Origin: Mesorhizobium sp. ORS 3324
GTDB lineage: Bacteria > Pseudomonadota > Alphaproteobacteria > Rhizobiales > Rhizobiaceae
Direction: 5' to 3'
NCBI GenBank assembly: GCA_000824825.2
Contig: LM655170.1
Coordinates: forward strand, 125,425 to 189,424
Length of the DNA stretch: 64,000 nt
Positions within the stretch are counted from its first letter, which is position 1; each line of letters starts with the position of its first letter. Made by a program: the position numbers and the translations under genes. The notes beneath the pieces were generated by a model. That model had not been told where the DNA came from, did no database searches, and saw only the letters and a program-made list of their open reading frames with translations. Positions 1-9,259 of this stretch are shown here, piece by piece.

Positions 1-91
1 GGTGAGGGGCGGCGCCAGCGCCCGGGAAAAGAAGCGATTGTGGTGCTTCCATAGCCTTGGTGACCCGGCCGGCAGCCATGCGTCGCGTCAT
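1..91 (-). CDS. Possible 5' end of a gene running off the left edge
   Basis: An open minus-strand frame begins at an ATG with a GGAGGG ribosome-binding site about 6 nt upstream and stays open for 30 codons to the window edge (begins MTRRMAAGRV). It would be divergent from the oxidoreductase at 234. No domain can be recognised from so short a piece; the strong ribosome-binding site is the only support. It could equally be chance. Confidence 0.25.
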   Translation of the reverse strand, partial: MTRRMAAGRVTKAMEAPQSLLFPGAGAAPH

Positions 92-233
92 TTCCGAACC
101 CTCCACCGTTCTCGCGCAGGCTAGTGCGGCACGATCGTTTTACAAAACAAAATTTGGAAAGGCTGTTCGAAATCGGCGAGAAGCCCCTATAGTCCTGCGC
201 CGCCAATGACAGCCATCCGGGAGGAATCGAAAC

Positions 234-1418
234 ATGGTCTATGCAACCGCTGACGGAACCTCGCGCCAACGCTTGTCGGTCGGCATGGTCGGGGGCGGCC
301 GCAATGCCTTCATCGGCGCGGTGCATCGGCTGGCCATGCGGCTCGACGACCGGATTTCGCTGATCGCAGGCGCCCTTTCCTCCGATCCTGAAAATGCCGC
401 GGCCTCGGCCGCCGAGCTCGGCATCGCGCCCGAGCGCAGCTATGCCGATTACCACGCCATGGCGAAAGCCGAGGCGGCGCGGCCGGACGGCATCGAGGCG
501 GTGGTCATCGTCACGCCCAACCATCTGCATGCGCCGATCGCCACCGCTTTCCTCGAGGCCGGCATCGACGTCATCTGCGACAAGCCGCTGTCGACGACGC
601 TCCCCGAGGCCGAAGCGCTGGTGGCGCTGACGAAGGCGAAGAAGCGCCGCTTCGTCGTCACGCTCAACAACACCGGGTACGCCATGGTCCGCCAGGCGCG
701 CGAGATGGTGGCGACGGGCGCGCTCGGCCGCATCGTTTCCGTGCATGGCGCCTATATCCAGGATTGGCTGACGCAGCCGATCGACGCGCAGGGGCAGAAG
801 CAGGCCGAATGGCGCACCGACCCGGCGCGCGCCGGCCAGTCGGCCGTGCTCGCCGACATCGGCGTGCACGCCTTCAACCTGGCGAGCTTCATCTCGGGCT
901 TCGAGGCCGATGCTGTCTCGGCCGACCTGTTCACCGCGGTGCCCGGACGGCGGCTCGACGACAATGCGCATGTCTTGGTGCGCTGGACGGGCGGCGCGCG
1001 CGGCACGATCCTCGCCAGCCAGACCTCGCCCGGCCATTACAACGATCTCTCGGTGCGCATCTATGGCGACAAGGCCGGGCTCGAATGGTCGGGCACACGG
1101 CCGGAAGAGCTGCGCTTCTCGCCCTATGGCGAGGAAACGCGCACTCTGGTGCGCGGCGGCCACGGCTCGACGGCGGAAGCACAACGCGTGTCGCGCATGC
1201 CGGCCGCGCATCCGGAGGGCTATATCGAGGCCTTCGCCAATTTCTACCGCGACGCCGCCGACATCATTCGCGCGCATCGTTCTGGCGCTGTGGTCGACGC
1301 GGTGCGCGTGGCGCAGGTGCCCGATGTCGTCGACGGCGCGCGCGGCGTGAAGTTCGTGGCGGCGGCGGTGGAATCGAACGCGGCAGGGGGAGCGTGGACG
1401 CCGGCAAGGTTCGGGTGA
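234..1418 (+). CDS. Gfo/Idh/MocA-family NAD(P)-dependent oxidoreductase
   Basis: A 394-residue protein of the glucose-fructose oxidoreductase/inositol dehydrogenase family, which oxidises or reduces sugars, cyclitols and their derivatives in the cytoplasm. The N-terminal Rossmann fold carries a GMVGGGRNAFIG nucleotide-binding loop near residue 17. The family hallmark EKP appears as DKPLS near residue 118. The C-terminal half has the usual alpha/beta substrate domain, with a DIGVHAFNLASF stretch near residue 210 containing the expected catalytic-region Asp and His. The start is fixed by GGGAGGAA about 9 nt upstream. It stands alone, so substrate cannot be deduced; length is normal for the family (350-400). 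Confidence 0.9.
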   Translation: MVYATADGTSRQRLSVGMVGGGRNAFIGAVHRLAMRLDDRISLIAGALSSDPENAAASAAELGIAPERSYADYHAMAKAEAARPDGIEAVVIVTPNHLHAPIATAFLEAGIDVICDKPLSTTLPEAEALVALTKAKKRRFVVTLNNTGYAMVRQAREMVATGALGRIVSVHGAYIQDWLTQPIDAQGQKQAEWRTDPARAGQSAVLADIGVHAFNLASFISGFEADAVSADLFTAVPGRRLDDNAHVLVRWTGGARGTILASQTSPGHYNDLSVRIYGDKAGLEWSGTRPEELRFSPYGEETRTLVRGGHGSTAEAQRVSRMPAAHPEGYIEAFANFYRDAADIIRAHRSGAVVDAVRVAQVPDVVDGARGVKFVAAAVESNAAGGAWTPARFG

Positions 1419-1456
1419 GGCGAGGCAGGTCCTTGGAGCGACAAATTCGAACAGGA

Positions 1457-4111
1457 TCAGTGGGCGACGGACAATCCACGACGAGATCGAACAAATCTTC
1501 TCAGCCCATCTGAATCCAAGGCGTGCCCGAAAGCGTAGCCTTGCAAGATGTCGCAGCCAAGCGTTCTAAGCAGACGCGCGTGCTCCATCGTTTCGACGCC
1601 CTCCGCTACGATCTCGATGCCGAGGGATTTGCCGATTTCGATGATCGACGAGACGACCTGCCTTTGCTGGGGTGAGTCCACGATTGGACTGACCAACTGA
1701 CGATCTATCTTCAGGCGGCGAGGCTGCAATTTGAGCAGACTGACGATCGAAGCGTATCCGGTGCCAAAATCGTCGATTTCGATGTCGATGCCGAGTTGCT
1801 TGATCTGCTCGACGTTCCACGTGACCAGGTCGTCGTTGTCGTCGAGGAAGATCGACTCGACGAGCTCGAAGGAGAACGTTCCCTTCCTGATGTTGAGATC
1901 CCGCAAACTCTTGATGAGTTCCTCGTCTTGAAGACGCCGCGCTGAAACGTTGACTGACACGCGCGGTACGCCAATCTTTTCTGCGGACCACGCTTCGAAA
2001 TCCAAAAGCGATTGCTGGAGGATTTTCTGGTCTATTATCGACACGACGTTCAGTTCTTCGGCGGTCTTAAGAAAAACGTCGGGTGTCAGAATGCCCCGCT
2101 CCGGATGCCTCCATCGCGCCAGCGCTTCAACTCCCACAACCTCGCGCGTCCTGGCATCAAATTGCGGCTGGTAAAATACGATGAACTGGTTTCGCTCCAG
2201 GCCAGTTAGAATTTCGTCGGCAATTCTCTTTGTGTTGACGATTTCGCTTTGCAACTCGCCGCTGAAGAATTCATGCCGGTTGCGGCCGCGGCTCTTTGCC
2301 CGGTAGAGCGCTATATCGGCATTTACCAGCAGCTGTCTGGCATCGGCGTCCCTTCCATCATCGATTGCAATCCCGACGCTGACGCCAAACCGACACTGGT
2401 GACCGTGGTAATAAACGGGCCTGCGCATCTGTTCGACTATGCGGTCAGCGAGCACGGCCGCTTGGGTGCCATCGTTTATCGTGCAGAGCACGATGAATTC
2501 GTCTCCTCCAACCCGAGCGACGAAACCTCGATCGCCGACATTGGACTGGAGAACGGATGCAGCATGCACGAGCATCGCGTCGCCAGCCGCGTGGCCGAGC
2601 GTATCGTTGATGTGCTTGAAGCGGTCCAAGTCGACATGAAGCAACGCGGCATAGCCGCCGTTCAGCCTGGCCTTTGCCGCATAGTCGTCCAGCAGCTGGT
2701 CCAGATAACGGCGATTGGGCAAATCCGTAAGCGGGTCGTGAAGTGCGACATGCTCGATGCGGGCCTTGGCAGATTCTATTTCCGCATTCTTCGACTCGGC
2801 CAGTTGCCTCGCGCGAACCAGATCCGCGTTCAGCAAGACATCTGATGTCACGTCCCATTCCGCCCCCACCATGCGGGGTGAATTGTTTGCGGCCTGGTAG
2901 AAGATCGCCTTGGACCGGACATGACGTATCTCGCCATCGGGACGAACAATCCGGTACTCCGACGAATATGGTCCGCCGACGGCCGCCGCTCTGTCGAAGT
3001 CTGCGAGGGCAGCGGCCAAATCGTCTGGATGGATTGCTCCGGCCCAGTCCGAATAACCGCGTGGCTTTCCGTCGGCTGGCTTGCCGTAAATCTCATTGAC
3101 CCGATCGTCCCATGTAAGATCATCGGTCTCGAGGTCGTGTTCCCAGACCCCAATAGCCGACGCTTCCAGCGCAAGCTCCAGACGCCGCGACAGTCGCTCC
3201 AGTTCCCAGTAGTTTCGTTGTCTCTCGCCAATCAGTCGGCCAGCTACCAGGAAGGGGATCAAGATCAGCGCTCCCGCGGCTGCCATGATCCCGCGGAAGG
3301 CCCAGGCGTTGGCCGGAGTGGTCGGCCAACCACCCCTGGGGATCGCAGCGATCTGCCAGGAGCCTGACGGGACAAGAACGTCTGCCGTCACCGGATTGCC
3401 TTGGACGACCCGGTCGTCGCCGAAGAACTGGACCCCCTTTGCCCCGAGAGCATCCCTGCCAATCAGCGCAATATCAATCCCGAGGTCCTTGTCGAGAAGT
3501 CCGCTCGCCTGGTAGAGGCGTTGCACGTCGACGACTGCGGAAACGATCCCCCAGAACCGGTCGGTGTTGCCCGCGCTTTTTACGAATACCGGAAACCGGC
3601 CGATGAAGGCCTGTCCTCCCTGCTGCAGATCGACCGGGCCGGCGAGAATAAGCTTGCGCTCGTCGCGCGCACGCAAGGCGGCGGCGCGCTGCTGGTCGTT
3701 CTTGCGGTAGTCGAGGCCGATCGCCTTCTCGTTGCCGGCCATCGGATACATCAAGGAAATGACGAGGTCAGGTGCGCCGGCAATATTGCGAAGTTGGGAC
3801 TCTTCGTTGAACAGGCGGCTGGCAAGCTCTGCGAAACGCTGTTCTCCCATATAGGGTTCGGTCGCGACGGCCGCGACCAGTCCCCGCGCCAGCTGAAGGT
3901 TGCCGTTGATGTTCCCTTCGAGCTTGGCGCGAATGACGTTGACCTCGGCCAGGACGTCCGCGCGGGCGGCTTGGTCCGAGACGATCTTGTTCTGATGGTC
4001 CGCGAACACCGCGCAAACGGCAATGACCGCGACCGCGATCGCCGCCGGAATTCTCGCCGGTGAAAAGAGGGCCCCCTTCAGGCGGCCGAACCTGTTGGCG
4101 AAGAGTGCCAA
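1457..4111 (-). CDS. Membrane CHASE-PAS-GGDEF-EAL cyclic-di-GMP signalling protein
   Basis: An 884-residue predicted inner-membrane protein that makes and/or degrades cyclic di-GMP. Order: TM helix (about 20-37), periplasmic CHASE-type sensor (about 60-230), second TM helix (about 272-294), PAS (about 310-425), GGDEF (about 455-615, motif at 535-539), EAL (about 625-875, EAL at 662-664, loop-6 DDFGTGYAS at 780-788). Both catalytic signatures look intact, so it may be bifunctional. No RxxD inhibitory site is seen at the usual place before GGDEF, suggesting the cyclase, if active, lacks product inhibition. The start is a TTG preceded by GGGAAG. The tail is convergent with the oxidoreductase gene. 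The CHASE ligand is unknown. Confidence 0.93.
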   Translation of the reverse strand: MALFANRFGRLKGALFSPARIPAAIAVAVIAVCAVFADHQNKIVSDQAARADVLAEVNVIRAKLEGNINGNLQLARGLVAAVATEPYMGEQRFAELASRLFNEESQLRNIAGAPDLVISLMYPMAGNEKAIGLDYRKNDQQRAAALRARDERKLILAGPVDLQQGGQAFIGRFPVFVKSAGNTDRFWGIVSAVVDVQRLYQASGLLDKDLGIDIALIGRDALGAKGVQFFGDDRVVQGNPVTADVLVPSGSWQIAAIPRGGWPTTPANAWAFRGIMAAAGALILIPFLVAGRLIGERQRNYWELERLSRRLELALEASAIGVWEHDLETDDLTWDDRVNEIYGKPADGKPRGYSDWAGAIHPDDLAAALADFDRAAAVGGPYSSEYRIVRPDGEIRHVRSKAIFYQAANNSPRMVGAEWDVTSDVLLNADLVRARQLAESKNAEIESAKARIEHVALHDPLTDLPNRRYLDQLLDDYAAKARLNGGYAALLHVDLDRFKHINDTLGHAAGDAMLVHAASVLQSNVGDRGFVARVGGDEFIVLCTINDGTQAAVLADRIVEQMRRPVYYHGHQCRFGVSVGIAIDDGRDADARQLLVNADIALYRAKSRGRNRHEFFSGELQSEIVNTKRIADEILTGLERNQFIVFYQPQFDARTREVVGVEALARWRHPERGILTPDVFLKTAEELNVVSIIDQKILQQSLLDFEAWSAEKIGVPRVSVNVSARRLQDEELIKSLRDLNIRKGTFSFELVESIFLDDNDDLVTWNVEQIKQLGIDIEIDDFGTGYASIVSLLKLQPRRLKIDRQLVSPIVDSPQQRQVVSSIIEIGKSLGIEIVAEGVETMEHARLLRTLGCDILQGYAFGHALDSDGLRRFVRSRRGLSVAH

Positions 4112-4281
4112 AGAGGGCGACTTCCCAGTGCTTATCAGGTTCTCCCAGCGAGCCTGATCGGGGAAATATTAGTCCTCAAATAACTTAATTTTAGCCTTCA
4201 CAATCCTTAAAATTCTAGCACCTTTCACACTGTTCGGGCGCTATCATGGGAGAAATCGCGCCGGAACTCCCATAAGCGATG

Positions 4282-5169
4282 TTAGTGGCTATCGACCTTT
4301 TTCTGGACGATCCGATACGTCCCGACGCCGCGCTTGGTCGCCCCAATTGAATAGGCCATTGGAATCTTGGGGGCGTTTTCGGGCAGACCGTACATATCCT
4401 TGCCGACCCTGACCGAGAATGAAAAGTGCTTCCAGGAAACTGTGTCGTGCTCGTTTAGAAAATCGAGCGTCAGCCCCGCTGCGATCAGGGCATTCACCAC
4501 GTCGCTGATCGGGTGGATCCACTCGTAATAGCGAGGATGCTTCAAGGTGCGCTCGTCGCCGGTATAGGTGAGCTCCTCGTTCCAGACGAGCGGCCGCGCT
4601 ATCGGTGTTCGCCAGTCGTCTTTCAACTCGAGCACCGCAGCCTTGCGATTGCACTGGAACATCAAAGGATGGCCCTCGGCCATATAGAGCCGGCCGCCGG
4701 GCCGGAGAAGATCGGCGACCACCCGCGCCCAACGGAAGACATCGTCGAGCCAGTTGACCGACCCCCAGGTGACGTAGACGATGTCAAAGGTCCGGTCCAG
4801 CGCTTCGACAGCCTCGTACAGCGGCGCTTCCACGAAGCGAACGTCGCTGCCTGCCTTGGCGGCGAAATCCCGCGCCGCGGCGATTGCCCTTGGTGAAAAA
4901 TCGAGGCCGGTCACACTGCCCGCGCCGAGGTTCCTGAGGCTGATCGTGTCGAGCCCGATGTGGCATTGCAGATGGACGATGTCCTTGCCGAATATGTCGC
5001 CGATCTCGCGCGTTTCCAGCTCATAGAGATTGGATCCGCCGGCCAGCACATTCTCGATGCGATAGCTGCCGGTCCTATCGGTCGCATGCAGTTCCGCCCG
5101 ATCGTCCCAATTCAGGAGGTTCGCGTCTATGAACGGCTCCAAACTGCCCCCCGATCTCAGCCGCGCCAT
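4282..5169 (-). CDS. Class I SAM-dependent methyltransferase
   Basis: A 295-residue Rossmann-fold methyltransferase. The SAM-binding motif I region is VHLQCHIGLDTISL (near residue 60), followed by an acidic motif GLDFSPRAIAAA and a motif IV region FDIVYVTWGSVNWLDD. A post-motif LRPGGRLYMAEGHP is present near residue 165. Substrate is unknown; the family includes small-molecule N-, O- and C-methyltransferases. The ribosome-binding site is weak, so the start is less certain. It is separated by 80 bp from the TetR gene on the same strand; co-regulation is possible but not shown. Confidence 0.85.
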   Translation of the reverse strand: MARLRSGGSLEPFIDANLLNWDDRAELHATDRTGSYRIENVLAGGSNLYELETREIGDIFGKDIVHLQCHIGLDTISLRNLGAGSVTGLDFSPRAIAAARDFAAKAGSDVRFVEAPLYEAVEALDRTFDIVYVTWGSVNWLDDVFRWARVVADLLRPGGRLYMAEGHPLMFQCNRKAAVLELKDDWRTPIARPLVWNEELTYTGDERTLKHPRYYEWIHPISDVVNALIAAGLTLDFLNEHDTVSWKHFSFSVRVGKDMYGLPENAPKIPMAYSIGATKRGVGTYRIVQKKVDSH

Positions 5170-5248
5170 AGTAAACAGCTGGTTAATGCAGATTGCAGCG
5201 AGCGGGCATGCACGTCAATCCCAAGGCCTTGCGGGAAAACGAACGGGA

Positions 5249-5839
5249 TCAGCGGCGCTGGTCACCGATCAGGGGTGAAAGGCCGTCGAGCACCAGGCCG
5301 CGGAACATGGCGTCGACCTCGGACGGCAGCAGCCCAGGCTTTCGTTCGAACCACCAGTTCAGTGTCGTAAGGAAGGCGCCGACAATGAATTGCACGACGA
5401 AGTCGCGCGGCATCGTATCGCCTTCGAGGGTGGGGGGCAGCTCCTGCCGCACCATTTCCGCCAGGATCAGGCGGATCTCGTTCTCGGTCACGGCGCCGCC
5501 TCGCCCGCCGATCATCGTCCTATAGTGGTCGGCGTAGCGGGCCGCGTGCTCGAACATGGCCATGCTGAAACCAAGCGGATGGTCGTGTGAGGCTGCGGCT
5601 GTCGCGGGCACCGCGGAATGCGCCTCCTTGAGCTCTTCCCGGAGCAATTGGAAACCGCTGCGCAGGAGATCCTCCTTGCCGGTAAAGTGCGCATAGAATG
5701 TCGAGCGGCCGACATCGGCCTCGTCGATGATGTCCTGGACGGAGAGGGCCTCGTAGCCCTTGCGCAGCATGAGCGTCAGAAGCGCCTGGTGAAGGGCTCT
5801 GCGCGTACGGGCGGCCCGCCGATCGATCTCGCGCGGCAT
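5249..5839 (-). CDS. TetR/AcrR-family transcriptional repressor
   Basis: A 196-residue protein with a typical TetR helix-turn-helix at residues about 10-55 (SVQDIIDEADVGRSTFYAHF) and an all-helical ligand domain with a TetR C-terminal fold. The start is supported by GGAGGA 8 nt upstream. It is transcribed divergently from the methyltransferase at 6067, and the intervening 227 bp contain two inverted repeats built from TGTCC/GGACA. It probably represses its own gene and that methyltransferase; the ligand is unknown. Confidence 0.93.
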   Translation of the reverse strand: MPREIDRRAARTRRALHQALLTLMLRKGYEALSVQDIIDEADVGRSTFYAHFTGKEDLLRSGFQLLREELKEAHSAVPATAAASHDHPLGFSMAMFEHAARYADHYRTMIGGRGGAVTENEIRLILAEMVRQELPPTLEGDTMPRDFVVQFIVGAFLTTLNWWFERKPGLLPSEVDAMFRGLVLDGLSPLIGDQRR

Positions 5840-5918
5840 GGATCATTCCTCCGCCGCAGGCCACATTGCCGGCCCGCACTCCATTCAAGGCGCCTTTTCC
5901 AGGACGGCAGGCTCGGAT

Positions 5919-5934
5919 TGTCCATTAACGGACA
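5919..5934. promoter_or_regulatory. Candidate TetR operator 1 (TGTCC-N6-GGACA)
   Basis: A perfect inverted repeat with 5-bp arms and a 6-bp spacer, 80 bp upstream of the TetR start. Its left part TGTCCATTA recurs at 5971. Assignment to the TetR protein is inferred from position and symmetry. Confidence 0.55.
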
Positions 5935-5962
5935 TTTCCCCTGCATTGTCTGTCGCAATCCC

Positions 5963-5979
5963 GGACAGGGTGTCCATTA
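5963..5979. promoter_or_regulatory. Candidate TetR operator 2 (GGACA-N3-TGTCC, then ATTA)
   Basis: A second inverted repeat using the same pentamers with a 3-bp spacer. It is followed by ATTA, so TGTCCATTA is repeated exactly from 5919. It lies about 90 bp before the methyltransferase start. Two related sites between divergent genes is the usual TetR arrangement. Confidence 0.5.
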
Positions 5980-6066
5980 TCATACTGGCTGTTTCGAAAC
6001 TTCACCAGCCGGCAGTCGCCCAGCGGCGCTCGTCGGCTGGGCGCTGTTGAAGAAAGGATGACGAAC

Positions 6067-6726
6067 ATGCACCATATGCGAAGCGAAGGGCGCAACGCCG
6101 GGGTGGAAATCGGTCCGGAAGCGAACAAGGGCATCAGCTTTCCGCGCCTCTATGACCTACTGCTCCTCATGCTGACCCGTGGGCGGGACCGCGCCTATCG
6201 CGAGGATCTGCTCGATCTGGGTGGCCTGGCGCCGGGCTTCCAACTGCTGGACGTCGGATGCGGCACCGGCACGCAGGCGATAGCCGCCTGGCACCGCGTG
6301 CAACCCGGCGGATCGGTGGTTGGCGTCGACGTTTCCGAAAGGATGCTTGCTGCCGCCCGCCGCAAGGCTGGACGAGCAGGCCTCGACATCGCGTTTCACC
6401 ATGCCGATGCGGCCGATCTGCCGTTCGAGGACGGACACTTCGATGTCGTCACTTTCACGACGGTGCTGCACATGGTGCCTGAAGCGCGACGCAGCCTTTG
6501 CCTGCGTGAGGCTGCGCGCGTTCTGGCACCGGGCGGGCGGCTGTTGCTGATCGACTATGCGGGCCCCGTAAGCGGGCGCGGACACATGTCGGCAAAGCAT
6601 GGCCTGCATGGCCAGTTCGACCTGCATCGTCTTCGCGAACCGCTGGCGGCGGCGGGTTTCGAGCGCATAGAAGGCGGCCCGCTCGATTGGCTCGGCCTGC
6701 ATTTCCTGCGCGGCATCAGGGTATGA
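6067..6726 (+). CDS. UbiE-like class I SAM methyltransferase
   Basis: A 219-residue methyltransferase with a clear SAM site: LLDVGCGTGTQAIA (motif I), VVGVDVSERML (motif II acidic residue), HADAADLPFEDGHFDVV (motif III/IV) and LAPGGRLLLIDYAG. This is the Methyltransf_11/UbiE pattern; substrate unknown. An ATG at 6058 is also in frame, but AAAGGA is spaced correctly only for the ATG at 6067. It is probably controlled by the divergent TetR repressor. Confidence 0.88.
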   Translation: MHHMRSEGRNAGVEIGPEANKGISFPRLYDLLLLMLTRGRDRAYREDLLDLGGLAPGFQLLDVGCGTGTQAIAAWHRVQPGGSVVGVDVSERMLAAARRKAGRAGLDIAFHHADAADLPFEDGHFDVVTFTTVLHMVPEARRSLCLREAARVLAPGGRLLLIDYAGPVSGRGHMSAKHGLHGQFDLHRLREPLAAAGFERIEGGPLDWLGLHFLRGIRV

Positions 6727-6735
6727 AAATTGCCG

Positions 6736-6954
6736 TCACGCCGAAGCGGCTGCGGGCACCCCTTCCTCGCCCCGACTTCTAACAACGCTCGCTCCCGAGT
6801 GCTTGGGCGGCACATCGTTCTCGTCCGGATTGGGGACGGGCTCCTCGTCCGGCAGCCTTTCCGGATCCGGCTCGCGCATCGGCTTCGGGTCGGGAAACGG
6901 CGGCGGCGTGGGGACCGGTTTGGGCGTCGGATCGGGATTGGGGAGAATGGCCAT
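6736..6954 (-). CDS. Small proline-rich hypothetical protein
   Basis: A 72-residue protein starting MAILPNPDP, with about twenty prolines alternating with Asp, Lys and Glu in its first 50 residues. It has no recognised domain, signal peptide or membrane segment. The start is chosen because GGAAGA precedes this ATG by about 8 nt; the longer upstream frame has no such site and reads like shadow sequence. It lies tail to tail with the methyltransferase. Function unknown. Confidence 0.55.
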   Translation of the reverse strand: MAILPNPDPTPKPVPTPPPFPDPKPMREPDPERLPDEEPVPNPDENDVPPKHSGASVVRSRGEEGVPAAASA

Positions 6955-7282
6955 AAACTGATCTTCCTTGCGCTCGCTGTCCCGGCAAGGCGCCGGCGTG
7001 AAACGGAGCGTTCCGACTACCGGACATCCTGCCTGGCCAGACCATGGTGGAGCGACAGCCGCACCTCCGGCGCTCCAGCGAGCGCCCGATCGGCGGCTAA
7101 GGCTGGCAGAACGGTCACGCCCGTGGATGGTTCCCACGTCAATCCCGCTGCATTTTCGGCCGCGCCGGACACGAATGTCGATCAAATGATTTCCCGTTGC
7201 CCATTCGGCTCTTGCCGGCGCCATGCAGCGCATTAGTTCCGTTGCGGGGCGGGTGGTCAAACTGCCGACATAGGAGGCGGCC

Positions 7283-7717
7283 TTGAAGTACCAAACCGTT
7301 GATCAACTCAATGCCGTTGCCGACGTTAATGCTGAAGCAGCGGTTCTCATCCCCAGTCGAGGCCAGCGCCTCGAACGCTGGGCGCAACTTCTCGAGCAGG
7401 ATCCCAGCCGGCGCCTCGTGGCGCTTGCCGGCACCGAATACGCCACTCCAGAGGTGCGTGAAAGAATGCGTTCCGCCGGATCGCCAATCACTGTCGCTTT
7501 CGAAGACCCGATCTTTCGGGCACAGGGCCTTCGCGACGACACTTACGGCGAAGCGAAGCGCTTCTTCGAGCTCAGTGACTGGCAGTTGCATGAGGTCGTC
7601 TGCCATTGCCATGTCGGCGCCAATCTGCCGGCCCGCTGGGCGGCGTCCCGCGTTCGCGCGGCGATCTCTCCGGGTTCAGGCATTCTTGCCTGGCTGAGAT
7701 CGGTATTCATGCACTGA
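7283..7717 (+). CDS. Hypothetical protein, TTG start with strong ribosome-binding site
   Basis: A 144-residue soluble protein of unknown function (begins with KYQTVDQLNAVADVNAEA after the initiator). The start codon is TTG at 7283, supported by AGGAGG five nt upstream. Composition looks coding: hydrophobic and charged residues are mixed, with a conserved-looking segment EDPIFRAQGLRDDTYGEAKRF. The antisense frame over the same bases is richer in Arg/Gly and lacks a comparable start signal. No membrane segment. I do not recognise the family. Confidence 0.6.
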   Translation: MKYQTVDQLNAVADVNAEAAVLIPSRGQRLERWAQLLEQDPSRRLVALAGTEYATPEVRERMRSAGSPITVAFEDPIFRAQGLRDDTYGEAKRFFELSDWQLHEVVCHCHVGANLPARWAASRVRAAISPGSGILAWLRSVFMH

Positions 7718-7895
7718 GGCGACAGCCGCGGTTCGTGGAACCGCGGAAGGCCCAAAAGCGGGCTGCCGGAGGCGGGAGAGCAGTGCTCTCCTCGCCCCCC
7801 GGCAAGGTTACACTTGGCAGCCCCCTGCCACCGGAGCCGTTCAGCGTCCGGCAGAATCGCTGAACTGCTCCGACTCTTCGTTTTCCGGACGATGA

Positions 7896-9086
7896 TTAGC
7901 GATCGATCTCGCCGAACACGATGTCCAGCGAGCCTATGATGGCTGCGACGTCGGCGATCATGTGCCCGCGCGACAGATAGTCCATCGCCTGGAGGTGAGC
8001 GAAGGACGGAGCGCGTATCTTGCAGCGGTACGGAACATTGCTGCCGTCCGAGACCAGATAGACGCCGAATTCCCCTTTGGGGGCTTCCACCGCGGCGTAG
8101 ACCTCGCCAGGCGGCACGCGGTGCCCTTCGGTATAGAGCTTGAAATGCTGGATCGTCGCCTCCATCGAGCGCTTCATGGTGGCGCGCGGCGGCGGCGTGA
8201 TCTTCTGGTTGGGCACGGCGAACGGTCCCTCGCCATCGGGCGAGCGCAGTTTTTCCAGGCACTGCCGCATGATCCGCACCGACTGCCGCATCTCTTCCAT
8301 GCGCACCAGATAGCGATCGTAACAGTCGCCGTGCTTGCCGACCGGAATGTCGAAATCCATCTCGGGATAGCACTCGTAAGGCTGCGCCTTGCGCAGATCC
8401 CACGCCGCGCCCGACCCGCGCACCATAGGACCTGAGAACCCCCACGCCCAGGCGTCATCGAGCGGGATCACGCCGACATCGACGTTGCGCTGCTTGAAGA
8501 TGCGGTTTTCGGTCAGGAGTTCGTCGAGATTGCCCAATGCCTTCAGGAACGGATCGCAGAAATCCCAGATGTCGTCGAGCAACTCTCCCGGCAGATCCTG
8601 GTGCACGCCGCCAACCCGGAAATAATTGGCATGCATTCGGGCGCCGGATGCGCGTTCGTAGAAGACCATCAGCTTCTCACGCTCGGCGAAGCCCCAGAGC
8701 GGCGGCGTCAGCGCGCCGATATCCATGGCCTGGGTGGTGACGTTGAGCAGATGCGACAATAGCCGCCCGATCTCGCAAAACAGGACGCGGATGAGCTGCC
8801 CGCGCCGGGGGACCGATATTTCGAGCAGCTTTTCGGCGGCGAGGCAGAAGGCATGCTCCTGGTTCATCGGCGCCACATAGTCGAGCCGGTCGAAATAGGG
8901 CAGGGCCTGCAGGTAGTTCTTGTATTCGATCAGCTTCTCGGTGCCGCGGTGAAGCAGGCCGATATGCGGATCGGCACGGTCGACGATCTCGCCGTCCAGT
9001 TCCAGCACCAGCCTCAGAACGCCGTGCGCCGACGGGTGCTGCGGCCCGAAATTGAGCGTGAAGTTGCGGACTGCGGTTTCGGACAT
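7896..9086 (-). CDS. nuoD: NADH-quinone oxidoreductase subunit D (orphan copy)
   Basis: A 396-residue protein with the full NuoD/49-kDa (Nqo4) pattern: [14 protein letters not shown] at the N-terminus, [26 protein letters not shown], and a C-terminal [11 protein letters not shown] ending. NuoD forms part of the quinone-reaction chamber of complex I at the membrane interface. Here it stands alone, without nuoC or nuoE beside it, so it is probably a second copy apart from the main nuo operon. Length is normal and no disruption is visible. A palindromic repeat lies just upstream. Whether it assembles into complex I or a related oxidoreductase cannot be told. Confidence 0.95.
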   Translation of the reverse strand: MSETAVRNFTLNFGPQHPSAHGVLRLVLELDGEIVDRADPHIGLLHRGTEKLIEYKNYLQALPYFDRLDYVAPMNQEHAFCLAAEKLLEISVPRRGQLIRVLFCEIGRLLSHLLNVTTQAMDIGALTPPLWGFAEREKLMVFYERASGARMHANYFRVGGVHQDLPGELLDDIWDFCDPFLKALGNLDELLTENRIFKQRNVDVGVIPLDDAWAWGFSGPMVRGSGAAWDLRKAQPYECYPEMDFDIPVGKHGDCYDRYLVRMEEMRQSVRIMRQCLEKLRSPDGEGPFAVPNQKITPPPRATMKRSMEATIQHFKLYTEGHRVPPGEVYAAVEAPKGEFGVYLVSDGSNVPYRCKIRAPSFAHLQAMDYLSRGHMIADVAAIIGSLDIVFGEIDR

Positions 9087-9149
9087 GACTGGGCTTTCGC
9101 GGAAACTGGTTTTCTCTTGGCCGGTGCCGGTCTGGTCAACCGCGCCGGA

Positions 9150-9228
9150 GCAATTCCAGGAAAGTGCGCAGCTGCCTTCCGTTGGGAATTGCGTAAAACA
9201 GGCACCTAGAATCGGAGCGGCGATTCTA
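9150..9228. repeat. Rhizobial-type intergenic palindromic repeat
   Basis: Two consecutive hairpins: GCAATTCC (9150-9157) with GGAATTGC (9185-9192), and TAGAATC (9207-9213) with GATTCTA (9222-9228). The GAGCAATTCCAGGAAA core is a motif I associate with dispersed intergenic repeats in rhizobial genomes. A shortened copy occurs at 19825. It sits between the secreted-protein gene and nuoD and could shape the transcript there. Confidence 0.6.
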
Positions 9229-9259
9229 TCGTTCGCTGAACAGCTCTAGGCGCCGCCGG

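Noticed and set aside
7139-7612. Minus-strand open frame of 157 codons opposite the TTG-started gene
   Set aside because: It overlaps the plus-strand frame at 7283-7717, which has AGGAGG at the right distance and more protein-like composition.
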